NCBI RefSeq assembly: GCF_001245615.1 | Contig: NZ_CWKH01000002.1 | Span: 620,001-684,000 of the forward strand | Source of the DNA: Mycolicibacterium neworleansense | Lineage (GTDB): Bacteria > Actinomycetota > Actinomycetes > Mycobacteriales > Mycobacteriaceae | DNA: 64,000 nucleotides | Reading direction: 5' to 3' | Shown here: positions 28,393 to 36,827 of the stretch, piece after piece | Layout: each line of letters opens with the position of its first letter | How positions within the stretch are numbered: position 1 is the first letter of the stretch | Made by a program: the position numbers and the translations under genes | The notes under the pieces: model-generated | Told to the model about the DNA's origin: nothing | The model's database searches: none | The model's input: only the letters and a program-made list of their open reading frames with translations

Positions 28393-29979
28393 GTGCCCGC
28401 AGAGTTGACGAATTGGTTCCTCACGACGGAGGAACGCGGCAATCCGGACACCGCGTTGCCGGACTGGTGCGCCGGCAACCGGGTCGAACCGCTGATCCAC
28501 GGCGCGACCTACTTCGATCGGCTGGCCGCCGAGGTGACCGAGATGCGCCGAGGCGACCATCTGTTCTTCACCGACTGGCGCGGTGACCCCGACGAACGGA
28601 TGCGCGACGACGGACCTACCATCGCCCAGCTGTTCTGCCAGGCTGCAGAACGAGGTGTCGTGGTCAAGGGCCTGATGTGGCGCTCGCACCTGGACCGATT
28701 CGCCTACAGCGAGGAGGAGAACCGGCATCTCGGTGACGTGATCGAGGCAGCGGGTGGGGAGGTGCTGCTCGACCAACGGGTGCGCATCGGCGGTTCCCAT
28801 CACCAAAAGCTCGTCGTGCTGCGCCATCCCGGCGCACCCGAACGCGACGTCGCCTTCGCCGGCGGTATCGACCTGTGCCACTCGCGCCGCGACGACGCCG
28901 ACCATCACGGGGACCCACAGCCGATGCGGATGGCCCGCCAGTACGGCGAACACCCACCGTGGCACGACGTCCAGCTGCGCATCCAGGGACCGGCGGTCGG
29001 CTCGCTGGACTTCACGTTCCGGGAGCGCTGGACCGACCCGGCACCGTTGGACATGCTGTCGCCGATCGCGTGGATCGCCGACAAACTTCGCCACTCCGAC
29101 CTGAGCGCCGGCACATTGCCACCGCAGCCGCCCGATCCCCCACCGTGCGGCCGACAGGCGGTGCAAGTACTGCGGACCTATCCCGATGCCCACTTCGAGT
29201 ACGCGTTTGCCCCGCGCGGCGAGCGCAGCGTGGCACGTGGCTACACGAAAGCCGTGCAGCGGGCCAGGAGCCTGATCTACCTCGAAGACCAGTACCTGTG
29301 GTCCAAGCAAGTTTCGCAGTTGTTCGCCGACGCGTTGGCGAACAACCCTGACCTGCACCTGATCGCGGTCGTGCCGCGACACCCCGATGTCGATGGCCGC
29401 TTGGCCCTGCCGCCCAACCAGGTGGGCCGCCAGCAGGCCATTGAGACCTGCCGCGCCGCAGCCCCTCGGCGGGTACATATCTTCGATATCGAAAACCACA
29501 TGGGGACACCGGTTTACGTACACGCGAAAGTGTGTGTGATCGATGATGTCTGGGCCTGCGTGGGCAGCGACAACTTCAACCGGCGGTCCTGGACGCACGA
29601 CACCGAGTTGTCGTGCGCAGTACTCGACGACACCCGCGACCAACGTGAACCCCGTGACCCAGCGGGCCGCGGTGATGGCGCACGGGTGTTCGCCCGCAAT
29701 CTCCGGCTGGGGCTGCTCGCCGAACATCTCGACCTCGCCGACGACGACGTCGGCCTGATCGATCCGGCGGCAGCGGTCGAGGCCGTCACGGCGTCGGCGC
29801 AGGCGCTGCAGGCCTGGCACGACGGCGGGCGGACCGGCCCGCGCCCGCCCGGGCGCCTCCGGCCGCATCAACCCGAGCGTCTCGGCCGGCTCACCCAGGC
29901 ATGGGCCAAACCGGTGTACCGCGCCGTCTACGACCCCGACGGGCGGTCTTACCGCGACCGGCTACGCCAGCGCTGGTAG
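28393..29979 (+). CDS. Phospholipase D-like phosphodiesterase/transferase
   Basis: The GTG-started protein has 528 residues and two HKD motifs. The first is HHQKLVVLRHPG..DVAFAGGIDLC; the second is VHAKVCVIDDVWACVGSDNFNRRSW. These mark the two half-sites of a PLD-superfamily active site. Between them are FTFRERWTDPAP and YLEDQYLWSKQVSQLF, typical of bacterial PLD/cardiolipin-synthase-like proteins. There is no signal peptide or obvious transmembrane helix, so a cytosolic or peripheral enzyme is likely. The C-terminal 100 residues are rich in Arg, Pro and Gly. It may cleave phospholipids or transfer phosphatidyl groups; the substrate cannot be read from the sequence. Confidence 0.88.
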   Translation: MPAELTNWFLTTEERGNPDTALPDWCAGNRVEPLIHGATYFDRLAAEVTEMRRGDHLFFTDWRGDPDERMRDDGPTIAQLFCQAAERGVVVKGLMWRSHLDRFAYSEEENRHLGDVIEAAGGEVLLDQRVRIGGSHHQKLVVLRHPGAPERDVAFAGGIDLCHSRRDDADHHGDPQPMRMARQYGEHPPWHDVQLRIQGPAVGSLDFTFRERWTDPAPLDMLSPIAWIADKLRHSDLSAGTLPPQPPDPPPCGRQAVQVLRTYPDAHFEYAFAPRGERSVARGYTKAVQRARSLIYLEDQYLWSKQVSQLFADALANNPDLHLIAVVPRHPDVDGRLALPPNQVGRQQAIETCRAAAPRRVHIFDIENHMGTPVYVHAKVCVIDDVWACVGSDNFNRRSWTHDTELSCAVLDDTRDQREPRDPAGRGDGARVFARNLRLGLLAEHLDLADDDVGLIDPAAAVEAVTASAQALQAWHDGGRTGPRPPGRLRPHQPERLGRLTQAWAKPVYRAVYDPDGRSYRDRLRQRW

Positions 29980-29993
29980 AGCGATGACCAGCG

Positions 29994-30005
29994 CCCAACG
30001 TTGGG
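29994..30005. promoter_or_regulatory. Perfect 12-base palindrome before the DUF1361 gene
   Basis: CCCAACGTTGGG lies 15 bases after the PLD stop and 67 bases before the DUF1361 start. It may be an operator; it is too short and lacks a T-run for a terminator. Confidence 0.3.
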
Positions 30006-30071
30006 TTGTGTCTCACGTTCGGCCGAAATATGGGACACGAGCCGACATTCGGCGGATGACAGACTGAACGC

Positions 30072-30713
30072 ATGACCGAAGCCCGCGGCATCTTGCTGGT
30101 CGTCTCACTGATGGCGACGACAGCGCTGACCCTCGCTCTGGGAATCACCGATCCGGCCGCACCGATGTCGTACCCAACCAAGTTCCTGATCTGGAATCTG
30201 GTGCTGGCGTGGATCCCGATGATCTTCGCGGTCGCCTTCGATCTGGTCGAGCGCCGGCTGTGGCTGGTGCCGCTGGGGGCCGGCTGGCTGGCGTTCCTGC
30301 CGAATGCGCCCTATCTGGTGACCGACCTGGTCCACCTCGGCGAGGGCTACGAATTGTGGCGGCATGTCCTGCAGTACGGGTTCGCGGCATGGACCGGGAT
30401 CCTCCTGGGCGTGGTGTCACTGCTGCTGGTACATCAGCGTCTGGAGGATGAGTTCGGCTCATTCTGGGGCTGGCTGGCCGTCGTACTGTCCGTCGCGCTG
30501 TGCGCGGTCGGGGTGGTCATCGGCCGGTTCCAGCGCTGGAACTCCTGGGACCTGGTGACGCGGCCCGATGCGGTCGTCGCCGCGACGCTGGACTGGGTGC
30601 GCTCACCGCTGTCCTACGTGCAGTCGACGGGCGTGGCGGTAGCCGTCGCCGCGTTCTTCGGATTGGCCTATCTGACCATCTGGGCACTCAACGGCCTGAA
30701 TGCGCGGGCATAG
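30072..30713 (+). CDS. DUF1361 integral membrane protein
   Basis: The 213-residue protein has about six transmembrane segments: GILLVVSLMATTALTLALGI, FLIWNLVLAWIPMIFAVAFDLV, LWLVPLGAGWLAFLPNAPYLV, GFAAWTGILLGVVSLLLVHQ, WLAVVLSVALCAVGVVIGRFQRWNSWD and VAVAVAAFFGLAYLTIWAL. The LPNAPYLVTDLVHL motif and GRFQRWNSWD are signatures of the DUF1361 family. Function unknown. It stands alone between the PLD gene and the SigF-type promoter of the next gene. Confidence 0.85.
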   Translation: MTEARGILLVVSLMATTALTLALGITDPAAPMSYPTKFLIWNLVLAWIPMIFAVAFDLVERRLWLVPLGAGWLAFLPNAPYLVTDLVHLGEGYELWRHVLQYGFAAWTGILLGVVSLLLVHQRLEDEFGSFWGWLAVVLSVALCAVGVVIGRFQRWNSWDLVTRPDAVVAATLDWVRSPLSYVQSTGVAVAVAAFFGLAYLTIWALNGLNARA

Positions 30714-30731
30714 TGTTCCGATCGTTATGAA

Positions 30732-30758
30732 GGTTTATCCCATTTGCCACATGGGTAA
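30732..30758 (+). promoter_or_regulatory. SigF-type promoter
   Basis: GGTTT (30732-30736), a 16-base spacer and GGGTAA (30753-30758) match the known mycobacterial SigF consensus GGTTT-N15..17-GGGTA. It ends 66 bases before the ATG at 30825 on the same strand. Confidence 0.65.
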
Positions 30759-30824
30759 CTTCTGCATCAGCGGAGCAATCCCTGCGACCGCTTTGAAACA
30801 GAAAGAGGCGAATGGAACACCACC

Positions 30825-31316
30825 ATGAACACCGTCCTGTATTTCAGCGTCAATGGCGCCATCTATGAAACCCAGGCCTACACCACCGCCGACATCGATC
30901 AGCTGGTCCACGACCACGGACTGCACTGCCTGACCTCTGCCGATCGGCAGTTCGACTTCTGGTTCAGCCCGTCGACGCACTCATGTCAGCGCCAGGTGAA
31001 CCGTAAGGCAACCGAACTCCTGCTGGCCACCACAGCATTCACTCCCAAGACGGTTCCTTTGCTTCGCGGATGTGTCGTCGTCGCCACTCACGACGCCGAC
31101 GGTGAACTCGACGGGCTGAGCTGGCGCCAATTGGATCTCCTGACCCACCGCGACCGCTCACTGACCAAGCAGCAGAAACGCGCGCTCAGCCGGCACATCA
31201 ACCGCGTCGAGGGACGCCGCACCGAGCCGCTCACCCCGGTGGCGGGCTGCGACGGGCCGCACCACGTCGCCCTCAGCCGCGCCCGCGCAACGAGTCGACG
31301 GACCTGGGCCCGATGA
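30825..31316 (+). CDS. Hypothetical protein behind a SigF-type promoter
   Basis: The 163-residue soluble protein starts MNTVLYFSVNGAIYETQAYTTADIDQLVHDHGLHCLTSADRQFDFWFSPS. The N-terminal 70 residues look like a compact alpha/beta domain, and the C-terminal 60 are basic (QKRALSRHINRVEGRR). I recognise no family. Two features suggest a general-stress role: the SigF-type promoter upstream, and the 4-base ATGA overlap with another small gene, giving a two-gene operon. The basic tail could bind nucleic acid, but no motif proves it. Confidence 0.7.
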   Translation: MNTVLYFSVNGAIYETQAYTTADIDQLVHDHGLHCLTSADRQFDFWFSPSTHSCQRQVNRKATELLLATTAFTPKTVPLLRGCVVVATHDADGELDGLSWRQLDLLTHRDRSLTKQQKRALSRHINRVEGRRTEPLTPVAGCDGPHHVALSRARATSRRTWAR

Positions 31317-31567
31317 CCGAGCGCGTCGAAAGCGTTGAAGTGGAACATGTCCGCGCCGGAGACACCCTGTCGATGTCGGGTGACGACGACCCGCGCGCTC
31401 ACGTCTTCCGCGTGGCGAAAGTCGAGCTGCGCAACAAGCTCACCACCGGCGAGCAACCACGAGTCGTACTGACCTCAGAGCCTGCGGGCGACGACGGTGA
31501 GCCCATGGTCTTGGACTATCCGACCGGCACGCGGCTACGCAAGATCGTCGGCCGGCCGTCCGGATAA
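31313..31567 (+). CDS. Small hypothetical protein, 84 residues
   Basis: The start ATG overlaps the upstream stop (ATGA), indicating translational coupling. The product MTERVESVEVEHVRAGDTLSMSGDDDPRAHVFRVAKVELRNK is acidic and beta-rich in appearance; the AGDTL..FRVAKVE pattern resembles small beta-barrel domains. It has no membrane segment. It is probably co-expressed from the SigF-type promoter ahead of its partner gene. Function unknown. Confidence 0.7.
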   Translation: MTERVESVEVEHVRAGDTLSMSGDDDPRAHVFRVAKVELRNKLTTGEQPRVVLTSEPAGDDGEPMVLDYPTGTRLRKIVGRPSG

Positions 31568-31576
31568 CCCGTCCGC

Positions 31577-31849
31577 TCAGACCGGCGATTCATGGGCCAG
31601 CGCTCGGTAGCCCTTGGCTCCCGCGCGGTCGACGGCGGCGCGGACCAAACCGAACACCAATCCCTGGATGGCTGCTGCTGTCAGAGCTTTGGCGGTGGAC
31701 CGTTCGAGATCCTTCGGATCGGGCGGCTCCCGGTTCGGCTCGTCGAGGCGCTTCCAGATCTGGGTGAACAACGCGCCGGCCAACAGGCCTCCGCCCACAC
31801 TCGTCGCCATCGACAGCGGCATGTACAACATCTTCGAGCGTCGGCTCAC
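31577..31849 (-). CDS. DUF4235 small membrane protein
   Basis: GTG 31849 is chosen because AAGGAGG lies directly upstream at ideal spacing. The 90-residue product (MSRRSKMLYMPLSMATSVGGGLLAGALFTQIWKRLDEP) has a first hydrophobic helix, the conserved LFTQIWKRL..EPP segment of DUF4235 proteins, and a second helix (ALTAAAIQGLVFGLVRAAVDRAGAKGYRAL). It is a small, probably two-helix inner-membrane protein. A SigF-type promoter lies upstream on the same strand. DUF4235 genes often accompany DUF1469 and DUF3618 genes, as here. Confidence 0.82.
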   Translation of the reverse strand: MSRRSKMLYMPLSMATSVGGGLLAGALFTQIWKRLDEPNREPPDPKDLERSTAKALTAAAIQGLVFGLVRAAVDRAGAKGYRALAHESPV

Positions 31850-31906
31850 GGATCCTCCTTGCATCGTCAACCGCCCTGAAAGAAAAAGCCCGGGCTGACA
31901 GTGCGG

Positions 31907-31931
31907 ATACCCCGAAAACGACCGGTTTAAC
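31907..31931 (-). promoter_or_regulatory. SigF-type promoter of the DUF4235 gene
   Basis: On the minus strand GTTA (31931-31928), a 15-base spacer and GGGTAT (31912-31907) match the SigF consensus except for one -35 base. It lies about 58 bases before the GTG at 31849. Confidence 0.5.
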
Positions 31932-32017
31932 GGGGCATGTGACGGCTCTAGGTTTTGCCCGGCCCCGCGTCGGGCACTGCTGTGAGAGCAGTAGTACGCC
32001 TGGGGAAAGGCCCACCG

Positions 32018-32428
32018 ATGACTACCGAACCGAAATCCATCCATGACACGTCCACCGCGCAGCTCCTCGGCCAGCTTCAGGAGCAGACGACACGGCTCGT
32101 GCGCGACGAGTTGCGGCTGGCCCAGCGAGAGTTCCAAGAGTCCGCCCGCCACGCCGGAATCGGCGCCGGCCTGATCAGTGCCGCCGGCCTGCTCGCCGTG
32201 CTCGGCCTGATGACAGTCGTGGCGGCCGCGGTGGCGGCAATCTCACTGGCCCTTCCGGTCTGGGCCGCCGCGGTCATCGTCGCCGCGGTGCTGTTTGTCT
32301 GCGCCGGGATAGCCGCACTCGTCAGCCGCAACCAGGTCCGGCAGGTTCCGCCACCGGCCACCGAGTCGGTCGACAGCGTCAAGCACGACCTCGAGGAGAT
32401 CAAGGAGGCACGACATGGCCAGCGCTGA
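32018..32428 (+). CDS. Phage holin-family (DUF1469/Phage_holin_3_6) membrane protein
   Basis: The 136-residue product starts MTTEPKSIHDTSTAQLLGQLQEQTTRLVRDELRLAQREF, an amphipathic region typical of this family. Two adjacent transmembrane helices follow (AGLISAAGLLAVLGLMTVVAAAV and AISLALPVWAAAVIVAAVLFVCAGIAALV), then a charged tail ending KHDLEEIKEARH. Despite the name, these are chromosomal membrane proteins often linked to stress, not phage lysis genes. The 3' end overlaps the DUF3618 start by 14 bases, so the two are coupled. Confidence 0.85.
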   Translation: MTTEPKSIHDTSTAQLLGQLQEQTTRLVRDELRLAQREFQESARHAGIGAGLISAAGLLAVLGLMTVVAAAVAAISLALPVWAAAVIVAAVLFVCAGIAALVSRNQVRQVPPPATESVDSVKHDLEEIKEARHGQR

Positions 32429-32708
32429 CCGTCTTCCGCCCGAACCGGGGCCGGACGCCGGGATCGACGAACTCCAGTCCGATATCGACAAGACGCGAAG
32501 CGAGCTGGGCGAGACGGTGGCCGCACTGTCCGACAAGCTCGACGTCAAGGGCCGCGCACAGGACAAGGCCGCCGAGACCAAGGCGGCCGTTCTCGATCGG
32601 GCCCATGCCGCGACCGACGCCGCGAAGTCCAGGCCCGCGGTGCCGGTGGCTGCCGTGGTCGCCGTGCTCGCGGCGGTCGGGCTTCTGTGGTGGTGGCGCC
32701 GCCGCTGA
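32415..32708 (+). CDS. DUF3618 membrane-tethered helical protein
   Basis: The 97-residue product has the DUF3618 signature (GIDELQSDIDKTRSELGETVAALSDKLDVKGRAQDKAAETKAAV), an amphipathic helical stretch. One C-terminal transmembrane helix (AVPVAAVVAVLAAVGLLWWWRRR) has a basic anchor. It overlaps the upstream holin-family gene. The DUF1469-DUF3618 pair is a recurrent actinobacterial envelope/stress gene set. Confidence 0.85.
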   Translation: MASADRLPPEPGPDAGIDELQSDIDKTRSELGETVAALSDKLDVKGRAQDKAAETKAAVLDRAHAATDAAKSRPAVPVAAVVAVLAAVGLLWWWRRR

Positions 32709-32715
32709 CCGGAGT

Positions 32716-33312
32716 TCAGAACCTCGTCAGACTCGGCATCAAGACGTCGTCCACCAAGGCGCGCACTGTCGCCTCGGTCGGTGGGCGCCCGGGAATCAGG
32801 GACCGGAACACCAGATACCCCGGCATCACGTCCCACAGTTCATCGTGAATCGCGGCCGCATCGATCTCGCCCCGCTCCACCGCCTCGGCCAGCACGTCGG
32901 CCATCAGTTTCTTGCGTTGCAGCACGAACTGCCGCTGCAGGGCCGCACTCAATTCCGGGCTGTGCGCGATCTCGCTCATGATCGCGCTCATCGTGCTGCC
33001 GTGCTCACGCGCCTGGTTGCATACCGAGGCGCCGATGGTCAGCAGGTCGGTGCGTAATGAACCGGTGCGGGGCGGAACCAGCTGAACCCGTGTGCCTTCG
33101 ATGAAGGCCGCCAGGACCAGCTCGGTCTTCGACGGCCACCGGCGGTAGATGGTGGCCTTGCTGGACTTGGCTTCGGTCGCCACGGCTTCCACCGTCAACC
33201 GGTCGTACCCGTGCTGCTGCAGCAACCGCAGGGTCACCGCCAACAGCTCAGCCTCCCGCTCGGTCCACTGCGCGGCCGGCGGTGAGACGTCACGGGTGGA
33301 GGCGGAAGGCAC
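32716..33312 (-). CDS. TetR-family regulator beside mmpS-mmpL
   Basis: I place the start at GTG 33312, preceded by GAAAGG about 10 bases away; an ATG at 33369 would add 19 unusual residues. The DNA-binding domain lies near the N-terminus (TEREAELLAVTLRLLQQHGYDRLTVEAVATEAKSSKATIYRRWPSKTELVLAAF), with the TetR helix-turn-helix. The C-terminal ligand/dimer domain is of the TetR_C type seen in efflux regulators. Divergence from mmpS-mmpL across a palindrome suggests it represses that pair and itself. The layout resembles M. abscessus TetR/MmpS5-MmpL5 loci, where loss of the regulator raises drug efflux. Confidence 0.85.
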   Translation of the reverse strand: MPSASTRDVSPPAAQWTEREAELLAVTLRLLQQHGYDRLTVEAVATEAKSSKATIYRRWPSKTELVLAAFIEGTRVQLVPPRTGSLRTDLLTIGASVCNQAREHGSTMSAIMSEIAHSPELSAALQRQFVLQRKKLMADVLAEAVERGEIDAAAIHDELWDVMPGYLVFRSLIPGRPPTEATVRALVDDVLMPSLTRF

Positions 33313-33373
33313 GCGGACAGACCTTTCGTAGAAAGCGGCCGAGCTGTCGACAACTATTGCCCGGTCCACGATA

Positions 33374-33390
33374 GTACCGTACGGTACCGT
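33374..33390. promoter_or_regulatory. Probable TetR operator between tetR and mmpS
   Basis: GTACCGTACGGTAC (33374-33387) is a perfect 14-base palindrome, and an overlapping ACGGTACCGT (33381-33390) is also palindromic. It sits between the divergent tetR and mmpS genes, the usual location of a TetR autoregulatory operator. Confidence 0.65.
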
Positions 33391-33461
33391 TCAGAACGCT
33401 TTTGCACGGCCAAAGACTCTCGCCTCAAGGTGCACCGCACCCGTTGTCGAAAGGCTCTGAG

Positions 33462-33908
33462 ATGCAGGGGATCTCGGTAGGCAGCCTGGTCAGGCGGCGC
33501 TGGACGGTGATCGTGGCCGTGCTCGTGGTGGCCGTCGTCGCCTTCACCGTCAGTCGGCTGCACGGCATATTCGGTTCCGACAACGAGGTGTCACGGCCCA
33601 GCGCCGACACCCTGGAGAACACCGGATACAACCCCAAGCGAGTCCTGTTCGAAGTGTTCGGATCGCCCGGTTCGACCGCGACGGTCAACTACCTGGACAT
33701 CGACGCCCAGCCACAACGGGCCGAGGACGTGACGCTGCCGTGGTCACAAACGCTCGTCACGGATGACCCGACACTGTTCGCCGACCTGCGCGCACAAGGC
33801 GACGGCGAGTACATCGGGTGCCGCATCACAGTCAATGGTGTGGTCAAGGACGAAAGGTCCACCGACAACGTGAACGGTTACATCGCCTGCTTGGACAAGT
33901 CCGCATGA
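33462..33908 (+). CDS. MmpS-family membrane accessory protein
   Basis: The 148-residue protein from ATG 33462 has one N-terminal transmembrane helix after a short basic cytoplasmic stretch ([33 protein letters not shown]). The periplasmic beta-sandwich domain has the MmpS hallmarks [34 protein letters not shown] and [15 protein letters not shown]. MmpS proteins partner the adjacent MmpL in export. The stop overlaps the mmpL ATG (ATGA), so the two are coupled. Confidence 0.93.
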   Translation: MQGISVGSLVRRRWTVIVAVLVVAVVAFTVSRLHGIFGSDNEVSRPSADTLENTGYNPKRVLFEVFGSPGSTATVNYLDIDAQPQRAEDVTLPWSQTLVTDDPTLFADLRAQGDGEYIGCRITVNGVVKDERSTDNVNGYIACLDKSA

Positions 33909-36817
33909 ACGCCCACAGCCCCGAGCCTGCCGAAGGTTCCAGGACAGCGCGAACCATCCGCCTGCTCGCGGTGCCGATCGTGCTGCTGTGGGTCGCCATC
34001 GCCGCGCTGACGAATATCCTTGTGCCACAACTGGAAGTCGTCGGCGCCGCCCGCTCGGTCGGATTGAACGCACCCGACGCCCCGTCGACCATGGCCATGC
34101 GCCACATCGGCCAGGTCTTCGACGAGTTCAACTCCGACAGTGCGGCCATGATCGTGCTGGAAGGCGATCAGCCGCTCGGCGACGACGCCCACCGCTTCTA
34201 CGACACGCTCGTGAAGCGGCTGGCCGAGGACACCAAACACGTCGAGCACATTCAGGATTTCTGGGGAGATCCGCTCACCGCAGGCGGCTCCCAGAGCAAG
34301 GACGGCAAAGCCGCTCTGGTTCAGGTGTATCTGGCCGGCAACCAGGGCGAAGCGCTGTCGAACCAATCCGTCGACGCCATCCGCGAGATCGTGGCGAGCG
34401 TCCCGCCACCGCCCGGGGTCAAGGCCTACGTCACCGGCGCCGCACCACTGATCACCGACAACTTCGAGGTCGGTAGCGAGGGAACCGAAAAGGTCACCGG
34501 CATAACCTTCTTGGTCATCGCGGTGATGCTGCTCGTGGTCTACCGATCGCTGATCACGATGCTGCTCATGCTCGTGACGGTCCTCATCGAACTGGCCGCC
34601 GCACGTGGCATCGTCGCCGCGCTCGCGCACTCCGGGGTCATCGGCCTGTCCACCTATTCGACGAACCTGCTGACGCTGTTGGCGATCGCCGCGGGCACGG
34701 ACTACGGCATCTTCATCGTCGGCCGCTATCACGAAGCACGTAGCCGCGGCATGGACCGAGAAGCCGCGTATCACGACATGTTTCGCGGCACCGTGCACGT
34801 CATCGTCGGTTCCGGGCTGACCATCGCCGGAGCCGTTGCCTGCCTGCACTTCACCCGGCTGCCCTACTTCCAGACGCTGGGCGTACCCGCCGCCATCGGC
34901 GTGCTCGTGACACTGGTCGCCGCGCTGACGCTGGGACCCGCGGTGCTGACCATCGGCAGCCGCTTCGGACTCCTTGAGCCGAAACGCAATCCACGCGCAC
35001 CGCGATGGCGCCGCATCGGCACCGCGATCGTGCGGTGGCCCGGTCCCATCCTGGTGGTGTCGTGCCTGATCGCGCTCGTCGGCCTGCTCGCCCTGCCGGG
35101 CTACAAGACCAGCTACGACGGCCGGCCCTACCTCCCGGAATCGGCACCGGCCAACATCGGCTACACCGCCGCCACCCGCCACTTCTCCGAAGCCAGGCTG
35201 AACCCCGAGCTGCTGATGATCGAGACCGATCACGACATGCGCAACCCCGCGGACATGCTGGTGCTCGAACGCGTCGCCAAGGCCGTTCTGCACACCCGCG
35301 GCATCGCCCTGGTCCAGTCGATCACCCGGCCGCTGGGCACACCGATCAAGCACAGCTCCATCCCGTTTCAGATCAGTGCGCAGAGCGCCAGCCAGATCAT
35401 GAACCTGGGCTACCAGCAGGACCGGGCCGCCGATCTGCTCAAGCAGGCCAACGAGCTGTCGAACACCATCAACATCCTCAAGCAGCAGGTCGCGCTGCAA
35501 CAGGCCAGTGCTGCCGCCACCCATGAGCAGACCCAGGCTTTCCACGACACCGTCGCGATCGTGAACGACCTGCGCGACAAGATCGCCAACTTCGACGACC
35601 AGTTCCGGCCGCTGCGCAACTACTTCTACTGGGAACCGCACTGCTTCGACATCCCCATGTGCGCGGCGCTGCGATCGGTGTTCGACGCCCTCGACGGCAT
35701 CGACAAACTCAGTGACCAGTTCGGACAGATCACCGCGAGCCTGGACAAGCTCGATGCGCTGCAACCGAAACTGGTGGCACTGCTCCCGCCGCAGATCGCC
35801 ATCCAGGAGCGAAACCGTGACCTGACCCTGTCCAACTACGCCACCACGGCCGGGACCAACTCGCAGTCCGAGGAAGCGCTGCAGAATGCGACCGCCATGG
35901 GGCAGGCCTTCGACTCCGCCAAGAACGACGACTCGTTCTATCTGCCGCCGGAGGCCTTCGACAACCCCGACTTCAAACGCGGCCTGAAACTGTTCCTCTC
36001 ACCCGACGGCAAGGCCGCCCGCATGATCATCACGCATGAGGGCACTCCCGCTACGCCAGAAGGCATCTCACACATCGACGCCCTCAAGGACTCCGCGTTC
36101 GACGCGATCAAGGCCACTCCCCTGTCGGACGCCAAGATCTACGTCGCCGGAACCGCCTCGGCGTACAAGGACATCCAGGACGGCGCCAAATACGACCTGC
36201 TCATCGCCGCACTGGCCGCGATCAGCCTCATCCTGCTCATCATGATGTTCATCACCCGCAGCCTGGTTGCCGCGATGGTCATCGTCGGGACGGTGGTGCT
36301 GTCGTTGGGTGCGTCGTTCGGCCTGTCGGTCCTGGTGTGGCAGTACATCTTCGGCATCCAGTTGTATTGGATCGTGCTGGCGCTGGCCATCATCCTGCTG
36401 CTGGCGGTGGGCGCCGACTACAACCTGCTGTTGATATCCCGGTTCCAGGAAGAGATCGGGGCCGGGCTCAAGACCGGCGTCATCCGCGCCATGGCCGGTA
36501 CCGGCCGGGTGGTGACCGCGGCCGGCCTGGTGTTCGCCGCCACCATGTCCTCGTTCATCTTCAGCGACCTCATCGTCCTCGGACAGATCGGCACGACGAT
36601 CGGACTCGGCCTGCTCTTCGACACCCTGATCGTGCGGTCGTTCATGACACCGTCCATCGCGGCCCTGCTCGGCCGGTGGTTCTGGTGGCCACAGATCGTG
36701 CGGCCACGCCCGGCCAGTCGGATGCTGCGCCCGTACGGATCTCGGACGTCGGTACGTCGACTGCTCGATCCGGAGCCAGAGGCTGGCGCAGGGGCAGGGG
36801 CAACCACATCGAGCTAG
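33905..36817 (+). CDS. MmpL-family RND transporter paired with MmpS
   Basis: The 970-residue protein starts at the overlapping ATG 33905. An N-terminal helix ([21 protein letters not shown]) leads into the first periplasmic domain; a helix bundle with [21 protein letters not shown] holds the GTDY proton-relay motif. A second periplasmic domain follows with long helices (about 520-700), then a final bundle with [18 protein letters not shown]. Pairing with mmpS and a divergent TetR resembles MmpS4/5-MmpL4/5 siderophore or drug exporters more than TPP-type MmpL10. No glycopeptidolipid NRPS is nearby, so a GPL role is not supported. It ends 10 bases from the convergent NmrA-like gene. Confidence 0.92.
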   Translation: MNAHSPEPAEGSRTARTIRLLAVPIVLLWVAIAALTNILVPQLEVVGAARSVGLNAPDAPSTMAMRHIGQVFDEFNSDSAAMIVLEGDQPLGDDAHRFYDTLVKRLAEDTKHVEHIQDFWGDPLTAGGSQSKDGKAALVQVYLAGNQGEALSNQSVDAIREIVASVPPPPGVKAYVTGAAPLITDNFEVGSEGTEKVTGITFLVIAVMLLVVYRSLITMLLMLVTVLIELAAARGIVAALAHSGVIGLSTYSTNLLTLLAIAAGTDYGIFIVGRYHEARSRGMDREAAYHDMFRGTVHVIVGSGLTIAGAVACLHFTRLPYFQTLGVPAAIGVLVTLVAALTLGPAVLTIGSRFGLLEPKRNPRAPRWRRIGTAIVRWPGPILVVSCLIALVGLLALPGYKTSYDGRPYLPESAPANIGYTAATRHFSEARLNPELLMIETDHDMRNPADMLVLERVAKAVLHTRGIALVQSITRPLGTPIKHSSIPFQISAQSASQIMNLGYQQDRAADLLKQANELSNTINILKQQVALQQASAAATHEQTQAFHDTVAIVNDLRDKIANFDDQFRPLRNYFYWEPHCFDIPMCAALRSVFDALDGIDKLSDQFGQITASLDKLDALQPKLVALLPPQIAIQERNRDLTLSNYATTAGTNSQSEEALQNATAMGQAFDSAKNDDSFYLPPEAFDNPDFKRGLKLFLSPDGKAARMIITHEGTPATPEGISHIDALKDSAFDAIKATPLSDAKIYVAGTASAYKDIQDGAKYDLLIAALAAISLILLIMMFITRSLVAAMVIVGTVVLSLGASFGLSVLVWQYIFGIQLYWIVLALAIILLLAVGADYNLLLISRFQEEIGAGLKTGVIRAMAGTGRVVTAAGLVFAATMSSFIFSDLIVLGQIGTTIGLGLLFDTLIVRSFMTPSIAALLGRWFWWPQIVRPRPASRMLRPYGSRTSVRRLLDPEPEAGAGAGATTSS

Positions 36818-36827
36818 CCGCCGGGTC

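Noticed and set aside
26535..28478. 647-codon open frame on the minus strand over fadE5
   Set aside because: Shadow of fadE5; repetitive Leu/Val/Gly/Asp composition and no recognisable motif.
32018..32428. Prophage remnant because of the holin-family name
   Set aside because: No other phage gene lies nearby; DUF1469 proteins of this type are chromosomal and paired with DUF3618.
33878..35764. 628-codon open frame on the minus strand over mmpL
   Set aside because: Shadow of the mmpS-mmpL coding strand; the sense frames carry clear RND motifs.
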